Assembly: GCA_024699575.1 (NCBI GenBank)
Contig: JAILPF010000145.1
Coordinates: 1-5,950, forward strand
Origin: Acetatifactor sp.
GTDB taxonomy: Bacteria; Bacillota; Clostridia; Lachnospirales; Lachnospiraceae
Direction of reading: 5' to 3'
Length of the DNA: 5,950 nucleotides
Shown: positions 1 to 5,950 of the stretch, one piece after another
How the letters are laid out: each line of letters begins with the position of its first letter
How positions within the stretch are numbered: the first letter of the stretch is position 1
Notes under the pieces: model-generated
What the model saw: the letters and a program-made list of their open reading frames with translations, nothing else
Database searches by the model: none
Told to the model about the DNA's origin: nothing
Made by a program: the position numbers and the translations under genes

Positions 1-1107
1 CATTCCAAAAGCCTGGCAGAGGGGCTTGTGCCGGAATTGGAGTTGTGCGCAGTGGCGGATGTCAGGGAGAGCAGACGAAAATGGGCAAGAGAAAATCTCC
101 CGGATGATATTCTGATTTTTGATGATGGAGATGCGCTGATCGAATCAAAATGCTGTGATGCGGTAATTGTTGCCACGCCGCATTATGATCATCCCCGCCT
201 GGTGATGAAAGCCTTGAACAATGGACTTCACGCTTTGAGTGAGAAACCTGCCGGTGTATATACTAAGCAGGTCCGCGAGATGAATGAGGTTGCTGAAAAA
301 TCAGACAAAGTATTTGCGATGATGTTCAATCAGCGAACTAATCATCTGTACCGCAAGATGAAGGAGATTGTTGAAAGTGGAGAATATGGACAGATTAAGC
401 GGGTTAACTGGATTATTACAGACTGGTATCGTACGCAGGCCTATTACAATTCGGGGGGGTGGAGAGCAACCTGGGATGGAGAAGGCGGTGGAGTTCTTTT
501 AAATCAATGCCCTCACAATCTTGATTTACTGCAATGGATTTGCGGAATGCCGGTTCGGGTATGTGCATTCTGCCATAATGGGAAATGGCATCACATCGAA
601 GTGGAGGACGATGTGACAGCTTATCTGGAATTTGCAAATGGAGCAACAGGAGTGTTTGTCACGACCACAGCGGATGCACCGGGAACCAATCGTTTTGAGA
701 TTACGCTAGAGCAGGGAAAGCTTGTCTGTGAGGATAATCAGTTGTCCTTCTACAGACTGGACGTAAATGAGAGAGAGTACTGCTTTTCGGCAACAGAGGG
801 ATTTGTAAAACCCGGTGGACAAATGGTTCCTCTGGAGACAGATGGTGAAAATCCTCAGCACGTGGGAGTGTTGAGAGCTTTTGCGGCAAATATTCTGCGA
901 GGGGAACCATTGGTGGCAGATGGAAGAGAGGGCATTAACGGCTTGGAATTATCCAATGCCATGCACCTTTCGTCCTGGCTGGGCAGGCCGGTGGGCTTAC
1001 CGATTGATGAAGAACTCTTTTTGGAAAAGCTCAATGAAAGAAGAGCCTTTTCTGTAAAAAAGACAACGACAAACGAGATGACTTTTGACACCAAGGGAAG
1101 CTATTAG
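1..1107 (+). CDS. Gfo/Idh/MocA-family NAD(P)-dependent oxidoreductase, 5'-truncated
   Basis: The frame is open from the first base, so the gene starts upstream of the window; the GTG at 28 is an internal valine codon, not the start. The N-terminal Rossmann GxGxxG loop is missing with the truncation. What remains begins just before the second Rossmann strand, ending in AVADV (about 46-63), whose acidic residue normally contacts the cofactor ribose. It continues with the family's EKP motif (241-249), whose lysine is the usual catalytic/cofactor residue, and the GGGVLLNQCPHNLDLLQW signature (about 484-537) with its conserved histidine. The C-terminal alpha/beta domain looks complete and the frame is intact to the TAG stop. 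Family members oxidise or reduce sugars, inositols and related polyols in the cytoplasm. Its place 16 bases before the importer permeases suggests it acts on an imported or released sugar. The substrate and the NAD/NADP preference cannot be read from sequence. Confidence 0.93.
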   Translation, partial: HSKSLAEGLVPELELCAVADVRESRRKWARENLPDDILIFDDGDALIESKCCDAVIVATPHYDHPRLVMKALNNGLHALSEKPAGVYTKQVREMNEVAEKSDKVFAMMFNQRTNHLYRKMKEIVESGEYGQIKRVNWIITDWYRTQAYYNSGGWRATWDGEGGGVLLNQCPHNLDLLQWICGMPVRVCAFCHNGKWHHIEVEDDVTAYLEFANGATGVFVTTTADAPGTNRFEITLEQGKLVCEDNQLSFYRLDVNEREYCFSATEGFVKPGGQMVPLETDGENPQHVGVLRAFAANILRGEPLVADGREGINGLELSNAMHLSSWLGRPVGLPIDEELFLEKLNERRAFSVKKTTTNEMTFDTKGSY

Positions 1108-1112
1108 GAGGG
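1106..1112 (+). promoter_or_regulatory. Ribosome binding site deciding the LplB-like start
   Basis: AGGAGGG, a near-perfect Shine-Dalgarno sequence, overlaps the TAG stop of the oxidoreductase and lies 11 bases before the ATG at 1124. It supports that ATG over the in-frame TTG at 1085, which lies upstream of this site and would overlap the previous gene. Stop and ribosome binding site sharing bases suggests translational coupling. Confidence 0.75.
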
Positions 1113-1123
1113 TAAAGAAGGTA

Positions 1124-2038
1124 ATGGAACGTATTGGGCGAACCTTGAAGAAGGTGTGGAATTATAAATGGATTTACATAATGCTTATACCAGTGATGGC
1201 ATATTTCATTGTGTTTCGCTATATTCCCATGTATGGGATTACTATTGCATTCAAGGATTACAACATTTTTAAAGGGGTACTTGGAAGCCCCTGGGTCGGT
1301 TTGGATGTATTCAAAAAAATATTCGCAAATAAAAATTTCTGGTCAGCAATCAAAAATACATTTGTGCTGAATCTGACAGCCCTTGCTGTGAGTTTTCCAC
1401 TGACAATAATTGTGTCACTTATGTTGAATGAACTTGCGGGAGTGAGATTTAAGAAGATTACCCAATCTATTCTGTATCTGCCACATTTTATTTCCTGGGT
1501 GGTGGTCGCAGGGATTGCAACCAATCTTTTTGCTCTGCAGGAAGGAACCATCAATTCGATTTTACAACGGTTTGGAATTGGGCCGATTCCCTTTTTGAGC
1601 AGTGAGGGATGGTGGATTATTACTTATGTAATCTGCAACGTGTGGAAGGAGATAGGATGGGGAACTATTATTTATCTCGCCGCACTTACAGGAGTGGATG
1701 AGACATTGTACGAGGCATCCTATCTGGACGGTGCCAGCAAATTTCAAAGATTAATCTACATTACATTGCCAAGCATTAAATCAATTATTGTAACGATGTT
1801 GATTCTGAATATATCCAAAATGATGTCTATTGGCTTGGATGCACCATTACTTTTGGGAAATGCGAAGGTCATGGGAGTTTCGGAAGTAATCAGTACTTAT
1901 ACCTACCGGATTGGTATCGAAAAAGCGCAGTACAGTCAATCCACTGCAATCGGTTTGTTCCAGTCGGTGGTGAACATTATTATTCTGGTTGCGGCAGATA
2001 AATTTGCAAAGGCAATCGGAGAAGAAGGAATCATCTAA
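1124..2038 (+). CDS. LplB-like ABC transporter permease (CUT1 oligosaccharide importer)
   Basis: A 304-residue integral membrane protein, normal length for the LplB/YteP group. After a short basic N-terminus come about six hydrophobic segments (roughly residues 16-35, 78-101, 115-137, 163-186, 218-240 and 274-293). The stretch YIPMYGITIAFKDYN followed by GSPWVGLDVFKKIF (about 33-67) is highly characteristic of LplB-type permeases. The cytoplasmic EAA loop that docks on the ATPase is clear at about 197-216 (EASYLDGAS...ITLP). It would form a heterodimeric channel in the cytoplasmic membrane with the next gene product and import short oligosaccharides delivered by the lipoprotein encoded downstream. 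The ATG is chosen for the AGGAGGG upstream; a TTG at 1085 would add 13 residues but overlaps the oxidoreductase gene. The sugar carried cannot be inferred from the permease itself. Confidence 0.95.
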   Translation: MERIGRTLKKVWNYKWIYIMLIPVMAYFIVFRYIPMYGITIAFKDYNIFKGVLGSPWVGLDVFKKIFANKNFWSAIKNTFVLNLTALAVSFPLTIIVSLMLNELAGVRFKKITQSILYLPHFISWVVVAGIATNLFALQEGTINSILQRFGIGPIPFLSSEGWWIITYVICNVWKEIGWGTIIYLAALTGVDETLYEASYLDGASKFQRLIYITLPSIKSIIVTMLILNISKMMSIGLDAPLLLGNAKVMGVSEVISTYTYRIGIEKAQYSQSTAIGLFQSVVNIIILVAADKFAKAIGEEGII

Positions 2039-2044
2039 GGGGGA
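2039..2044 (+). promoter_or_regulatory. Ribosome binding site for the TTG-started permease
   Basis: GGGGGA directly follows the TAA stop at 2036-2038 and lies 7 bases before the TTG at 2052. A second purine run (AAGGA, 2045-2049) is too close to the TTG to be the main site. This placement makes TTG 2052 the best start. The TTG at 1989 would overlap the previous gene by 50 bases, and the next ATG (2091) would cut into the first membrane helix. Confidence 0.6.
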
Positions 2045-2051
2045 AAGGACT

Positions 2052-2927
2052 TTGAAAGAGAAGGATAAGAAAAAGAAACTGACATTCGGAATGCTTGTCA
2101 TTTACATTTTAATCACATTGCTGGCATTTGCGTGTTTGTACCCGTTCTTAAATGTGCTGGCTTGTTCACTCAGCGGATATAATCCGGTGCTGTCCGGAAA
2201 GGTTACATTCTACCCGATTGACTTTACCATAGAGGCATACAAACAGATACTGAAAAGACCTACAATCTGGACTGCGATGCGTACGACAGTGATGGTCACC
2301 CTATTGGGAACTGCACTGAGTCTCGTGCTTACAATTCTTGCAGCCTATGGACTGTCTATACAGGATTTGCCGGGACGAAAATTTATGACGGGGTTAATTC
2401 TATTTACCATGTATTTTGGCGGGGGAATGATTCCTACATTTCTGGTAGTGAAAGGAGTGGGACTGTACAACACACTCGGAGCACTTTTCATTCCGCAGTC
2501 TATCAGCGTATTTAACTTTATTGTTATGAGGACTTTCTTTAAAGAATTACCGGAAAGTCTCACTGATGCTGCGAGGATTGATGGAGCATCATATATGAGA
2601 GTACTTTTGAAGATTGTGCTGCCATTATCCTTGGCAGTAATAGCTACGATTGGCCTTTTTTACGCCGTAGGATACTGGAACTCTTATTTTGATGCCCTGA
2701 TTTATATCCAGGATGGTGATAAATACACATTGCAATTGAGATTGCGTTCACTTTTGTTCGGCAATGAGTTGGGAAATGCGGCGGATGATGTGGGAGGAAC
2801 GGTGGTCATGCCACAGTCCTTAAAAATGGCAACTGTTGCAGTATCTACGTTACCGATATTGGTGGTATACCCTTGGCTGCAAAAGTATTTTGTAAAAGGG
2901 GTTATGCTGGGTTCGGTCAAAGGATGA
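2052..2927 (+). CDS. YtcP-like ABC transporter permease (CUT1 oligosaccharide importer)
   Basis: A 291-residue membrane protein from a TTG start, matching the usual size of YtcP/YcjP-type permeases. A strongly basic N-terminus (KEKDKKKK) precedes the first helix (about 13-38). Further hydrophobic segments lie near 78-99, 112-133, 141-160, 190-210 and 257-275. The EAA loop appears as DAARIDGAS...KIVLP at about 172-191. The C-terminal YPWLQKYFVKGVMLGSVKG is a family hallmark, in which the last residues reach the ATPase-facing side. It is the second half of the heterodimeric channel with the LplB-like protein encoded 13 bases upstream. The gene ends with two consecutive in-frame stops (TGATGA, 2925-2930). 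Assignment to the family is secure; the transported sugar is not. Confidence 0.95.
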   Translation: MKEKDKKKKLTFGMLVIYILITLLAFACLYPFLNVLACSLSGYNPVLSGKVTFYPIDFTIEAYKQILKRPTIWTAMRTTVMVTLLGTALSLVLTILAAYGLSIQDLPGRKFMTGLILFTMYFGGGMIPTFLVVKGVGLYNTLGALFIPQSISVFNFIVMRTFFKELPESLTDAARIDGASYMRVLLKIVLPLSLAVIATIGLFYAVGYWNSYFDALIYIQDGDKYTLQLRLRSLLFGNELGNAADDVGGTVVMPQSLKMATVAVSTLPILVVYPWLQKYFVKGVMLGSVKG

Positions 2928-2966
2928 TGAAAACCGAAAGGTATTCATAAATTATTTCATTTCAGA

Positions 2967-2974
2967 AAGGAAGG
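2967..2974 (+). promoter_or_regulatory. Ribosome binding site of the solute-binding lipoprotein
   Basis: AAGGAAGG lies 7 bases before the ATG at 2982, within an A/T-rich 54-base spacer that follows the permease. This is a strong site, in keeping with the high expression binding proteins need relative to their permeases. I see no convincing -35/-10 pair in the spacer, so the gene is probably transcribed with the permeases. Confidence 0.75.
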
Positions 2975-2981
2975 TATTATT

Positions 2982-4634
2982 ATGAAGAAAAAACTGATTT
3001 CCACAATTCTTGCGGTATCCATGATGTTTACGATGCTTACAGGATGTGGAGAGAGCGCGGGGACGGAAACTAAGGAAGCAGGTGGGGAAACAATAGAAGC
3101 TTCCGAAACTCCGGAGGCTTCCGGCACAAATGAAAGTAGCAGCAAGTATCAGACAACCTTTGGTTCCAAAAAATTTGATGATGTAACAATCAGAGTGGAA
3201 TTGTGGGATAGAGAAAATTCTCCTGCAGGCTCAACCATTACAGAGAATAAGTGGACCCAGTACATTCAGGAGAAAATGAAAGAAGTGGGTATTAATGTAG
3301 AATTTGTTCCGGTGCCAAGAGGGGATGAAGTGACCTGGCTTAGAAGTGCCATGGCAGGCGGAACCGCTCCGGATATTGTTTTAACCTATACCTATTCCAT
3401 TGCACAGGAATATTATGAGCAGGGTGGAATCTGGGATCTGTCCGAGTTCATTGACGGTGCGGATCAGGCATTAAACATGAAAGAGTACCTGGGACAGGAT
3501 GTCATTGACTATGGAAGACTTACCGGCGGAGACGAGCTATGCGGTATTATTGCAAGACGTGCCACAACAGCCAGAAGCAATTTCTATGTGAGAAAAGACT
3601 GGATGGACGAATTGGGACTCAAAGAGCCCACTACACCGGATGAGTTGTATGATTTTGTGGAAAAAATGGTAAAAGAGAATCCGGATGGACGTTCGGATGT
3701 CCTTGGAATCAGTACATGGGATGACGGTTATTTCCTGGGAGCATTCTCCAAACTGGCTACAGACCCTACGGAATCATTGATTGCTTGTAAACTCACCAGA
3801 GATTACTATGATGAAGGTATGAAGGAGTTGTACAAGTTTAAGAATAAGTTGTATAATAATGGTCTGATGGACATGGAATATTATGCACGTTCCGGCGATG
3901 ATTTTACCAGCTTTATCGTAAACGGAAGATATGCGACATTTGAAGATCATGTCATTGCATCCGTTGACCTTTCCAGAGGAAGCAGACTGCAGACTTTGAA
4001 AGAAAACGATCCGGATGCAGATCTGGTATCTATCGCACCCCTGAAAAATATCTGGGACGGCAAACAGTACAGCACAATCTACTCCCCCGGAGGTTTGATT
4101 GCATTCTGTCCTAAGAGTGCTGATGAGGAAACGGTAGAAGCATGTATGACCTATCTGGATTGGCTTTGCACGACAGAGGGAGGCTTTACCATCAGCCACG
4201 GCTTTGAGGGTGAGCACCATAAGTTAGAGGATGGAGTACCTATTGTCATTGACGCTTCCTACAATACCACTGATAAGGATTGGATTGCAGGAGATTTGTT
4301 CCTGACCGGCAACTCCGGATATTATAAGGATGATGCTTCATTCAGCAAGGGAGTATCCGTGAAATATCCCGGCTATGAGGATCATGTATTGGCTGATTAT
4401 AAGAATGCACTGACAGGAGATTACATCAATGATATCGATGATTCTCTCTACACATCTCCTTCACAGGCAGAGCTTTCAGCTGATATCAATCTGGTGAAAG
4501 AAGAGTGGATTGTAAAATTAATTACTTGTCCGGAAGAAGAATTCGAGGCAAACTTTGAGGAGTATAAAGCTGCTTTGAAGGCTGTCGGCGTAGAAACAAT
4601 TGAAGCAGAAAGAAGAGAGCATTTTACAAAATAA
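2982..4634 (+). CDS. Extracellular oligosaccharide-binding lipoprotein (LplA/YtcQ-like)
   Basis: A 550-residue family 1 type solute-binding protein, at the large end typical of partners of LplB/YtcP permeases. Residues 1-22 form a lipoprotein signal: MKKK, a hydrophobic core and the lipobox LTGC, with Cys22 as the lipidated residue. A low-complexity, Glu/Ser/Thr/Gly-rich linker (about 23-56) tethers it above the membrane. The mature domain starts with a beta strand (VTIRVELWD, about 68-76). It carries the family motif RSAMAGGTAPDIV (121-133) and then RSNFYVRKDWMDELGL (about 202-217), followed by PTTPDELYDFVEKM, all common in this group. It should capture the glycan outside the cell and hand it to the two permeases encoded just upstream. 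Ligand-stacking aromatics are plentiful (for example WDLSEF, YYEQGGIW), but the ligand cannot be named. The gene ends with TAA directly before the 180-base gap. Confidence 0.95.
   Translation: MKKKLISTILAVSMMFTMLTGCGESAGTETKEAGGETIEASETPEASGTNESSSKYQTTFGSKKFDDVTIRVELWDRENSPAGSTITENKWTQYIQEKMKEVGINVEFVPVPRGDEVTWLRSAMAGGTAPDIVLTYTYSIAQEYYEQGGIWDLSEFIDGADQALNMKEYLGQDVIDYGRLTGGDELCGIIARRATTARSNFYVRKDWMDELGLKEPTTPDELYDFVEKMVKENPDGRSDVLGISTWDDGYFLGAFSKLATDPTESLIACKLTRDYYDEGMKELYKFKNKLYNNGLMDMEYYARSGDDFTSFIVNGRYATFEDHVIASVDLSRGSRLQTLKENDPDADLVSIAPLKNIWDGKQYSTIYSPGGLIAFCPKSADEETVEACMTYLDWLCTTEGGFTISHGFEGEHHKLEDGVPIVIDASYNTTDKDWIAGDLFLTGNSGYYKDDASFSKGVSVKYPGYEDHVLADYKNALTGDYINDIDDSLYTSPSQAELSADINLVKEEWIVKLITCPEEEFEANFEEYKAALKAVGVETIEAERREHFTK
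3096..3121 (+). repeat. Inverted repeat/hairpin inside the lipoprotein linker coding region
   Basis: GAAGCTTCCG (3096-3105) and CGGAGGCTTC (3112-3121) can pair over 10 positions, with one G-U wobble and a 6-base loop (AAACTC). The stem lies about 115 bases into the coding sequence and encodes a small repeated peptide (EAS-ETP-EAS) of the flexible linker. It may be only a by-product of the repeated codons; an effect on translation or mRNA stability is speculative. Confidence 0.55.
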
Positions 4635-4714
4635 TGAAGACAAAGATTACAAAACCGTATCTCTTGTTACCTGTCGATAAGACAAAACCGGAGGAAATGG
4701 TTTGGAAAGGGGAT

Positions 4715-4736
4715 AGGGATAGTCAGCTCTATCCCT
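4715..4736 (+). terminator. Intergenic hairpin, possible weak terminator or processing site
   Basis: AGGGATAG (4715-4722) and CTATCCCT (4729-4736) form a perfect 8-bp stem with loop TCAGCT. A T-T mismatch and two more pairs (4712-4713 with 4738-4739) could extend it. The sequence after the stem has only three T residues (4736-4738) before CATCC, so it is a poor intrinsic terminator. Partial termination, or a 3' end that stabilises the highly needed lipoprotein mRNA relative to the enzymes, is an inference from its position. Confidence 0.4.
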
Positions 4737-4802
4737 TTCATCCGTATATCCATTTTACTCCGCAGACAGGCTTTTAATTCATGAAATGGTATCAGCTAAA
4801 GT

Positions 4803-4806
4803 GAGG
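4803..4806 (+). promoter_or_regulatory. Ribosome binding site that decides between two GH43 ATG codons
   Basis: GAGG within AAAGTGAGGTT lies only 2 bases before the ATG at 4809 but 8 bases before the ATG at 4815. The spacing favours 4815. The two choices differ by two residues (Met-Ser) and do not alter the domain. Confidence 0.5.
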
Positions 4807-4814
4807 TTATGAGT

Positions 4815-5681
4815 ATGTATCAGAATCCGGTATTGAAAGGGTATGCAGACCCGGATGTGTATTATGAAAATGGCACTTATTATATGTATGCCACCTCTTA
4901 TTTCGTAAAAAAAGGGTATGAGGTGTATTGTTCCTCAGACTTGGTGAATTGGCAAAAGAGGGGCATGGCGCTTTTGGAGGCGTGGGGGTTCCCGGATAAA
5001 TACTGGGCTCCGGATGTAAAAAAGATAGGAAATCGCTATGTTATGGCTGCGTCCGTAAACGAGCATCTGGGCCTTGCCATTGCGGACAACCCGGCAGGGC
5101 CGTTTGAGCCAATGGACAACTGGCTGTTTGACCACAGCATAGACGGACATATTTTTATAGACAGTGACGGAAAATTATATCTGTATTACGTCAGTTGGAG
5201 AGAGGGACATCAGTACGGACTTTACGGATGTGAGTTGGACTTCGAGACACTTCAGGCAGTACCTGACAGTGAAAGACTGATTTTGACACCGCAGACATCC
5301 TATGAATGCCATCAGGCCCCGGTTGCGGAAGCACCTTACATGATTTGCAAAGATGGAAAATATTATCTGACCTACTCCGGCAGTCATTATGAGAGCCCGA
5401 AATATTGTGTCGCTGTGGCAGTTTCAGACAGTCCTTTGGGACGATATACGCGTTGTGATTATAATCCGGTATTGGTTGGAAACGAGAACGTGTCAGGTTG
5501 TGGACATCACTGCATCGTACATACTCCGAAGGGGGAGATGTATTTGCTTTATCATACCCACGCAAACGCAGATGGACAAATCCATCCGCGTAATTTAGCA
5601 TTGGACAGATTATACTGGGAGGGAGACAGGCTGGTTACGGATGGACCGACAATTACGCCCTGTCCCCTTCCCGACTTATAA
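4815..5681 (+). CDS. Glycoside hydrolase family 43 enzyme, cytoplasmic, single domain
   Basis: A 288-residue protein (290 if ATG 4809 is used; numbering below from 4809) consisting of the five-bladed propeller domain only. The opening NPVLKGYADPDVYY is the classic GH43 start, with Asp14 as the likely general base. Asp112 in IDGHIFIDSDGKLYLYY fits the pKa-modulating aspartate, and Glu174 in HQAPVAEAPY fits the general acid. WAPD (66-69) and the conserved histidines in SGCGHHC (229-235) also match. All three catalytic carboxylates are present, so it should be active. There is no signal peptide and no C-terminal beta-sandwich like that of the longer beta-xylosidases. It therefore probably acts in the cytoplasm on imported oligosaccharides. 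GH43 covers alpha-L-arabinofuranosidases, beta-xylosidases, arabinanases and exo-galactanases; the sequence alone does not decide among them. Confidence 0.9.
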   Translation: MYQNPVLKGYADPDVYYENGTYYMYATSYFVKKGYEVYCSSDLVNWQKRGMALLEAWGFPDKYWAPDVKKIGNRYVMAASVNEHLGLAIADNPAGPFEPMDNWLFDHSIDGHIFIDSDGKLYLYYVSWREGHQYGLYGCELDFETLQAVPDSERLILTPQTSYECHQAPVAEAPYMICKDGKYYLTYSGSHYESPKYCVAVAVSDSPLGRYTRCDYNPVLVGNENVSGCGHHCIVHTPKGEMYLLYHTHANADGQIHPRNLALDRLYWEGDRLVTDGPTITPCPLPDL

Positions 5682-5694
5682 ATAAGAAAATTTC

Positions 5695-5701
5695 AGGGGA
5701 G
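5695..5701 (+). promoter_or_regulatory. Ribosome binding site of the GH130-type gene
   Basis: AGGGGAG lies 7 bases before the ATG at 5709, in the 27-base spacer after the GH43 stop. It supports that ATG over the in-frame ATG three codons later (5718). A run of seven A residues (5703-5709) fills the gap to the start codon. Confidence 0.7.
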
Positions 5702-5708
5702 TAAAAAA

Positions 5709-5950
5709 ATGGTAAAAATGTTACCGGAATTATGCTCAAGCACGGTGATTACCAGATATGCGGAGGGAGAACCGATTTTGAGTAAGAAAGATATTCCGTA
5801 TGAAGCGGAATGCATCTTCAACGCAGGTGTGGCCAAATACCGCGGACGATATGTGATGCTGTTTCGCAACGATTATGGATTTGATGGTGTTGGCGGCTTT
5901 TCACATTGCGTGATTGGCGTGGCCTTTTCGCAAGATGGAATTTCATGGGA
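5709..5950 (+). CDS. GH130-type glycosidase/phosphorylase, 3'-truncated
   Basis: An open frame of 80 complete codons runs off the window end. It resembles the N-terminus of GH130 enzymes: RYAEGEPILSKKDIPY (16-31), FNAGVAKYRGRYVMLFRNDYG (37-57) and GVAFSQDGISW (70-80). These correspond to the first blades of the five-bladed propeller. GH130 enzymes cleave beta-mannosides, most by phosphorolysis giving alpha-mannose 1-phosphate, some by hydrolysis. The catalytic aspartate comes later in the family and lies outside the window, so activity and subfamily cannot be judged. The position usually occupied by Asn in the GNPIL motif is Glu here (GEPIL). There is no signal peptide, in line with a cytoplasmic enzyme. 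It follows the GH43 gene by 27 bases and is almost certainly co-transcribed with it. Family assignment is by motif recall over a short stretch. Confidence 0.8.
   Translation, partial: MVKMLPELCSSTVITRYAEGEPILSKKDIPYEAECIFNAGVAKYRGRYVMLFRNDYGFDGVGGFSHCVIGVAFSQDGISW

Larger units (their letters stand above)
4635..4814. other. 180-base intergenic gap between lipoprotein and GH43 genes
   Basis: This is the longest non-coding stretch in the window. It holds a hairpin at 4715-4736 and a 26-codon open frame (ATG 4697 to TAA 4777) that I do not regard as a gene. I found no convincing sigma-A promoter, no good CcpA (cre) site, no tRNA and no riboswitch that I recognise. Confidence 0.7.

Noticed and set aside
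2928..2945. Possible CcpA (cre) operator, TGAAAACCGAAAGG, before the lipoprotein gene
   Set aside because: The TG-to-CG spacing is one base too long for the consensus and the 3' half does not match, so it is probably chance.
2938..2978. Direct repeat of AAGGTATT (2938-2945 and 2971-2978)
   Set aside because: Eight A/T-rich bases in a purine-rich spacer are likely chance; only the second copy is correctly placed before a start codon.
3774..4220. 148-codon open frame on the minus strand
   Set aside because: It lies entirely inside the solute-binding protein gene, whose frame is fully supported, and its translation shows no family motif or ribosome binding site.
4697..4777. A 26-codon open frame in the intergenic gap, preceded by GGAGG
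   Set aside because: The GGAGG is only 2 bases from the ATG, the peptide (beginning MVWKGDRDSQ) matches nothing I recognise, and the frame includes the hairpin, which explains part of its sequence.
4782..4797. Imperfect palindrome ATGAAATGGTATCAG before the GH43 gene as an operator
   Set aside because: Only the outer TGA/TCA arms match well; the centre lacks the CG of a cre site and the symmetry is weak.
5191..5601. 136-codon open frame on the minus strand
   Set aside because: It is antisense to the conserved catalytic part of the GH43 gene and shows no recognisable domain.

Overview
The window looks like part of a carbohydrate-utilisation operon from a low-to-medium G+C Firmicute, most likely a Clostridia/Lachnospiraceae-type (gut) bacterium. 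This rests on strong purine-rich Shine-Dalgarno sequences, a TTG start, frequent AGA/GGA codons, a short Gram-positive-type lipoprotein signal and the LplA/LplB/YtcP-type transporter. The genus is not resolved. All six genes lie on the + strand with short gaps and no convincing internal promoter.

Layout: positions 1-1107 hold the 3' part of a Gfo/Idh/MocA-family oxidoreductase (5' end outside the window). Positions 1124-2038 and 2052-2927 encode the two permeases of a CUT1-type oligosaccharide ABC importer (LplB-like, then YtcP-like). Positions 2982-4634 encode its large lipoprotein solute-binding protein. A 180-base gap follows; it contains a hairpin with two alternative pairings but no gene I can support. 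Positions 4815-5681 (or 4809-5681) encode a small, signal-less family 43 glycoside hydrolase. From 5709 to the window end is the N-terminal part of a GH130-type enzyme (beta-mannoside phosphorylase/hydrolase family).

Inferred joint role: the lipoprotein captures a short glycan outside the cell and the two permeases import it, powered by an ATPase encoded elsewhere (none is in the window; MsmX/MsmK-type shared ATPases serve such importers). GH43 and GH130 enzymes, both apparently cytoplasmic, would then cut it, and the dehydrogenase would oxidise or rearrange a released sugar. The exact glycan cannot be named from sequence. GH130 points to a beta-mannosidic linkage, GH43 to an arabinose/xylose/galactose-type side group, and the pairing is the most interesting aspect of the locus. 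Nothing mobile, no CRISPR array and no RNA gene was seen.
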